DNA of 8,250 bases from Solirubrobacteraceae bacterium (GTDB lineage: Bacteria > Actinomycetota > Thermoleophilia > Solirubrobacterales > Solirubrobacteraceae). Shown in pieces: positions 7,121-8,250 of the stretch. The notes beneath the pieces are model-generated. The model was given only the letters and a program-made list of their open reading frames with translations. It was not told where the DNA came from and searched no databases. The stretch is taken from positions 1 through 8,250 of the forward strand of contig JASLHP010000133.1 in the NCBI GenBank assembly GCA_030149625.1. The letters run 5' to 3'. Made by a program: the position numbers and the translations under genes. Each line of letters begins with the position of its first letter. The first letter of the stretch is position 1.

Positions 7121-8250
7121 GCGAATGCCGGCGCGCGCTCGTAGGCCTCGATCTGCGCCGCGGTCACGGCCGCCATGTCCTCACCGGCGCTCAGCGCGCG
7201 GTACCACGCGACGGTTGCGTCCAAGCCCTCGCCGAGCCCCCATCGCGGCTGCCAGCCGAGCAGCGAGCGCGCCCGCGAGGAGTCGAGCTTCAGATGCCCG
7301 GCCTCGTGCAGGAGAGGCGTGTGCTCTGCGGTGTCCGCGACGCGCGCCAGCCGCTGCGGCCACCGCTCCACGATGCGCGCGACGATCCAGCTGACGGGCC
7401 GCGCGTCCTCCTCCGCGGGCCCGAAGTTCCAGGGCCCGGCGAGCTCCGGCGATGACCACAGCGCCTGGGCCAACGTGAGGTAGCCCGCCAGGGGATTGAG
7501 CACGTGCTGCCACGGGCGCACCGAGTCCGGGTTGCGCACCTGCACGCTTTGGCCCGCCAGCGCGGCACGCATGAGATCTGGAACTAGGCGGTCCTCTGCC
7601 CAGTCGCCGCCGCCGATGACGTTGCCGGCACGTGCCGAGGCGACGCGAGTTGCGTCGTCGGCGCCGAAGAACGAGCGGCGGAAGGCGTCTGTGACGAGCT
7701 CGGCGCACCCCTTGGAGCTCGAGTACGGATCGTGGCCGCCCATCGCCTCGTGCTCGCGATATGCCCACTCCCACTCGCGATTCTCATAGCACTTGTCCGA
7801 GGTGACGTTGACCAGTACGCGCACGCTCGCGTCGCGTCGCACCGCGTCGAGCAGGTTCACGGTCCCCATGACGTTGACCTCATAGGTAGCGCGCGGCTCG
7901 GCGAACGAGCGGCGCACGAGCGACTGTGCAGCCATGTGGATGACGACCTCCGGACGCGTCGCCACGAGCGCGTCACGCAGCGCGCGAAAGTCGCGTACGT
8001 CGCCCTCGATGCCGTCCATGCCCTCGCCCACGCGCGCGAGCTCGTACAGCGACGGTCGCGTCGCCGGCGCCGCCAGCGCAAAGCCGGTCACCCGCGCCCC
8101 CAGCGACTGCAGCCAGAGCGCCAGCCACGCGCCCTTGAATCCCGTGTGGCCCGTCAGCAGGACCGTCCGGCCACGCCAGAAGCCGGGGTCGACGAAGCCA
8201 TCCGAGCGCGCCGCGCACTCTGCGGCCGGCTCGCGCGCCGGGGGTGTGCC
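7117..8250 (-). CDS. rfbG: CDP-glucose 4,6-dehydratase (5'-partial)
   Basis: Cytoplasmic NAD-dependent extended SDR that converts CDP-D-glucose to CDP-4-keto-6-deoxy-D-glucose, the entry step for CDP-deoxysugars. Numbering from the window edge, the frame gives 377 residues. The dinucleotide-binding motif GHTGFKG is at 34-40, preceded by 'GFWRGRTVLLT'. The catalytic triad is Thr150 ('NVTSDKCYEN'), Tyr176 and Lys180 ('YSSSK'). Strong rfbG hallmarks follow: 'GCAELVTDAFRRSFF', 'RAGNVIGGGDWAEDRL' and 'SVRPWQHVLNPLAGY'. The first in-frame GTG inside the window (8091) would delete the NAD-binding motif, and no ATG, GTG or TTG lies between it and the right edge, so the true start is beyond position 8250. 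Family length is about 350-370, so little is missing. It is the first visible gene of the operon; the expected partner rfbF (glucose-1-phosphate cytidylyltransferase) would sit just upstream, outside the window. Confidence 0.95.
   Translation of the reverse strand, partial: GTPPAREPAAECAARSDGFVDPGFWRGRTVLLTGHTGFKGAWLALWLQSLGARVTGFALAAPATRPSLYELARVGEGMDGIEGDVRDFRALRDALVATRPEVVIHMAAQSLVRRSFAEPRATYEVNVMGTVNLLDAVRRDASVRVLVNVTSDKCYENREWEWAYREHEAMGGHDPYSSSKGCAELVTDAFRRSFFGADDATRVASARAGNVIGGGDWAEDRLVPDLMRAALAGQSVQVRNPDSVRPWQHVLNPLAGYLTLAQALWSSPELAGPWNFGPAEEDARPVSWIVARIVERWPQRLARVADTAEHTPLLHEAGHLKLDSSRARSLLGWQPRWGLGEGLDATVAWYRALSAGEDMAAVTAAQIEAYERAPAFA

Overview
The window is very GC-rich, almost fully coding, and packed with GC-rich shadow frames. 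This fits a high-GC bacterium, most likely an Actinomycetota member. A Thermoleophilia/Solirubrobacterales-type lineage is my guess from protein style and gene packing, but I cannot confirm it without a search. I support five protein-coding genes. I see no RNA genes, mobile elements, CRISPR arrays or tandem repeats. No stretch longer than about 20 bases lacks a gene.

Left half, plus strand (about 1-4340): a DEAD/DEAH-box helicase with a C-terminal DUF1998-type four-cysteine zinc module (YprA/MrfA family). Six bases after its stop comes an exported glycoside hydrolase family 2-like protein. Whether the two share a function is unclear, but the spacing implies co-transcription.

Right half, minus strand (8250 down to 4318): a compact nucleotide-sugar operon. 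In transcription order it holds a CDP-glucose 4,6-dehydratase (rfbG; 5' end outside the window), a TylC3-type sugar C-methyltransferase with both zinc-binding N-terminal and C-terminal family domains, an RmlC/RfbC-type sugar epimerase, and an extended-SDR sugar 4-ketoreductase/epimerase. Two junctions are 4-base stop/start overlaps and the third is either that or a 5-base gap, so the genes are probably translationally coupled. Read as a pathway, they would turn CDP-glucose into CDP-4-keto-6-deoxyglucose, add a methyl group (probably at C3), epimerise (C5 and perhaps C3) and reduce C4. The product would be a CDP-linked branched 6-deoxy-C-methyl-hexose for a surface polysaccharide or glycolipid. 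The cytidylyltransferase (rfbF) and glycosyltransferases are not in view; rfbF would be expected just beyond the right edge.

The two transcription units converge and overlap tail to tail by 23 bases (4318-4340). The main points for a second look are the predicted branched-sugar pathway, the rfbG N-terminus that a naive ORF call misses, the Asp-for-Asn substitution in the hydrolase active-site motif, and the convergent overlap. I did not find a clearly new biological system.
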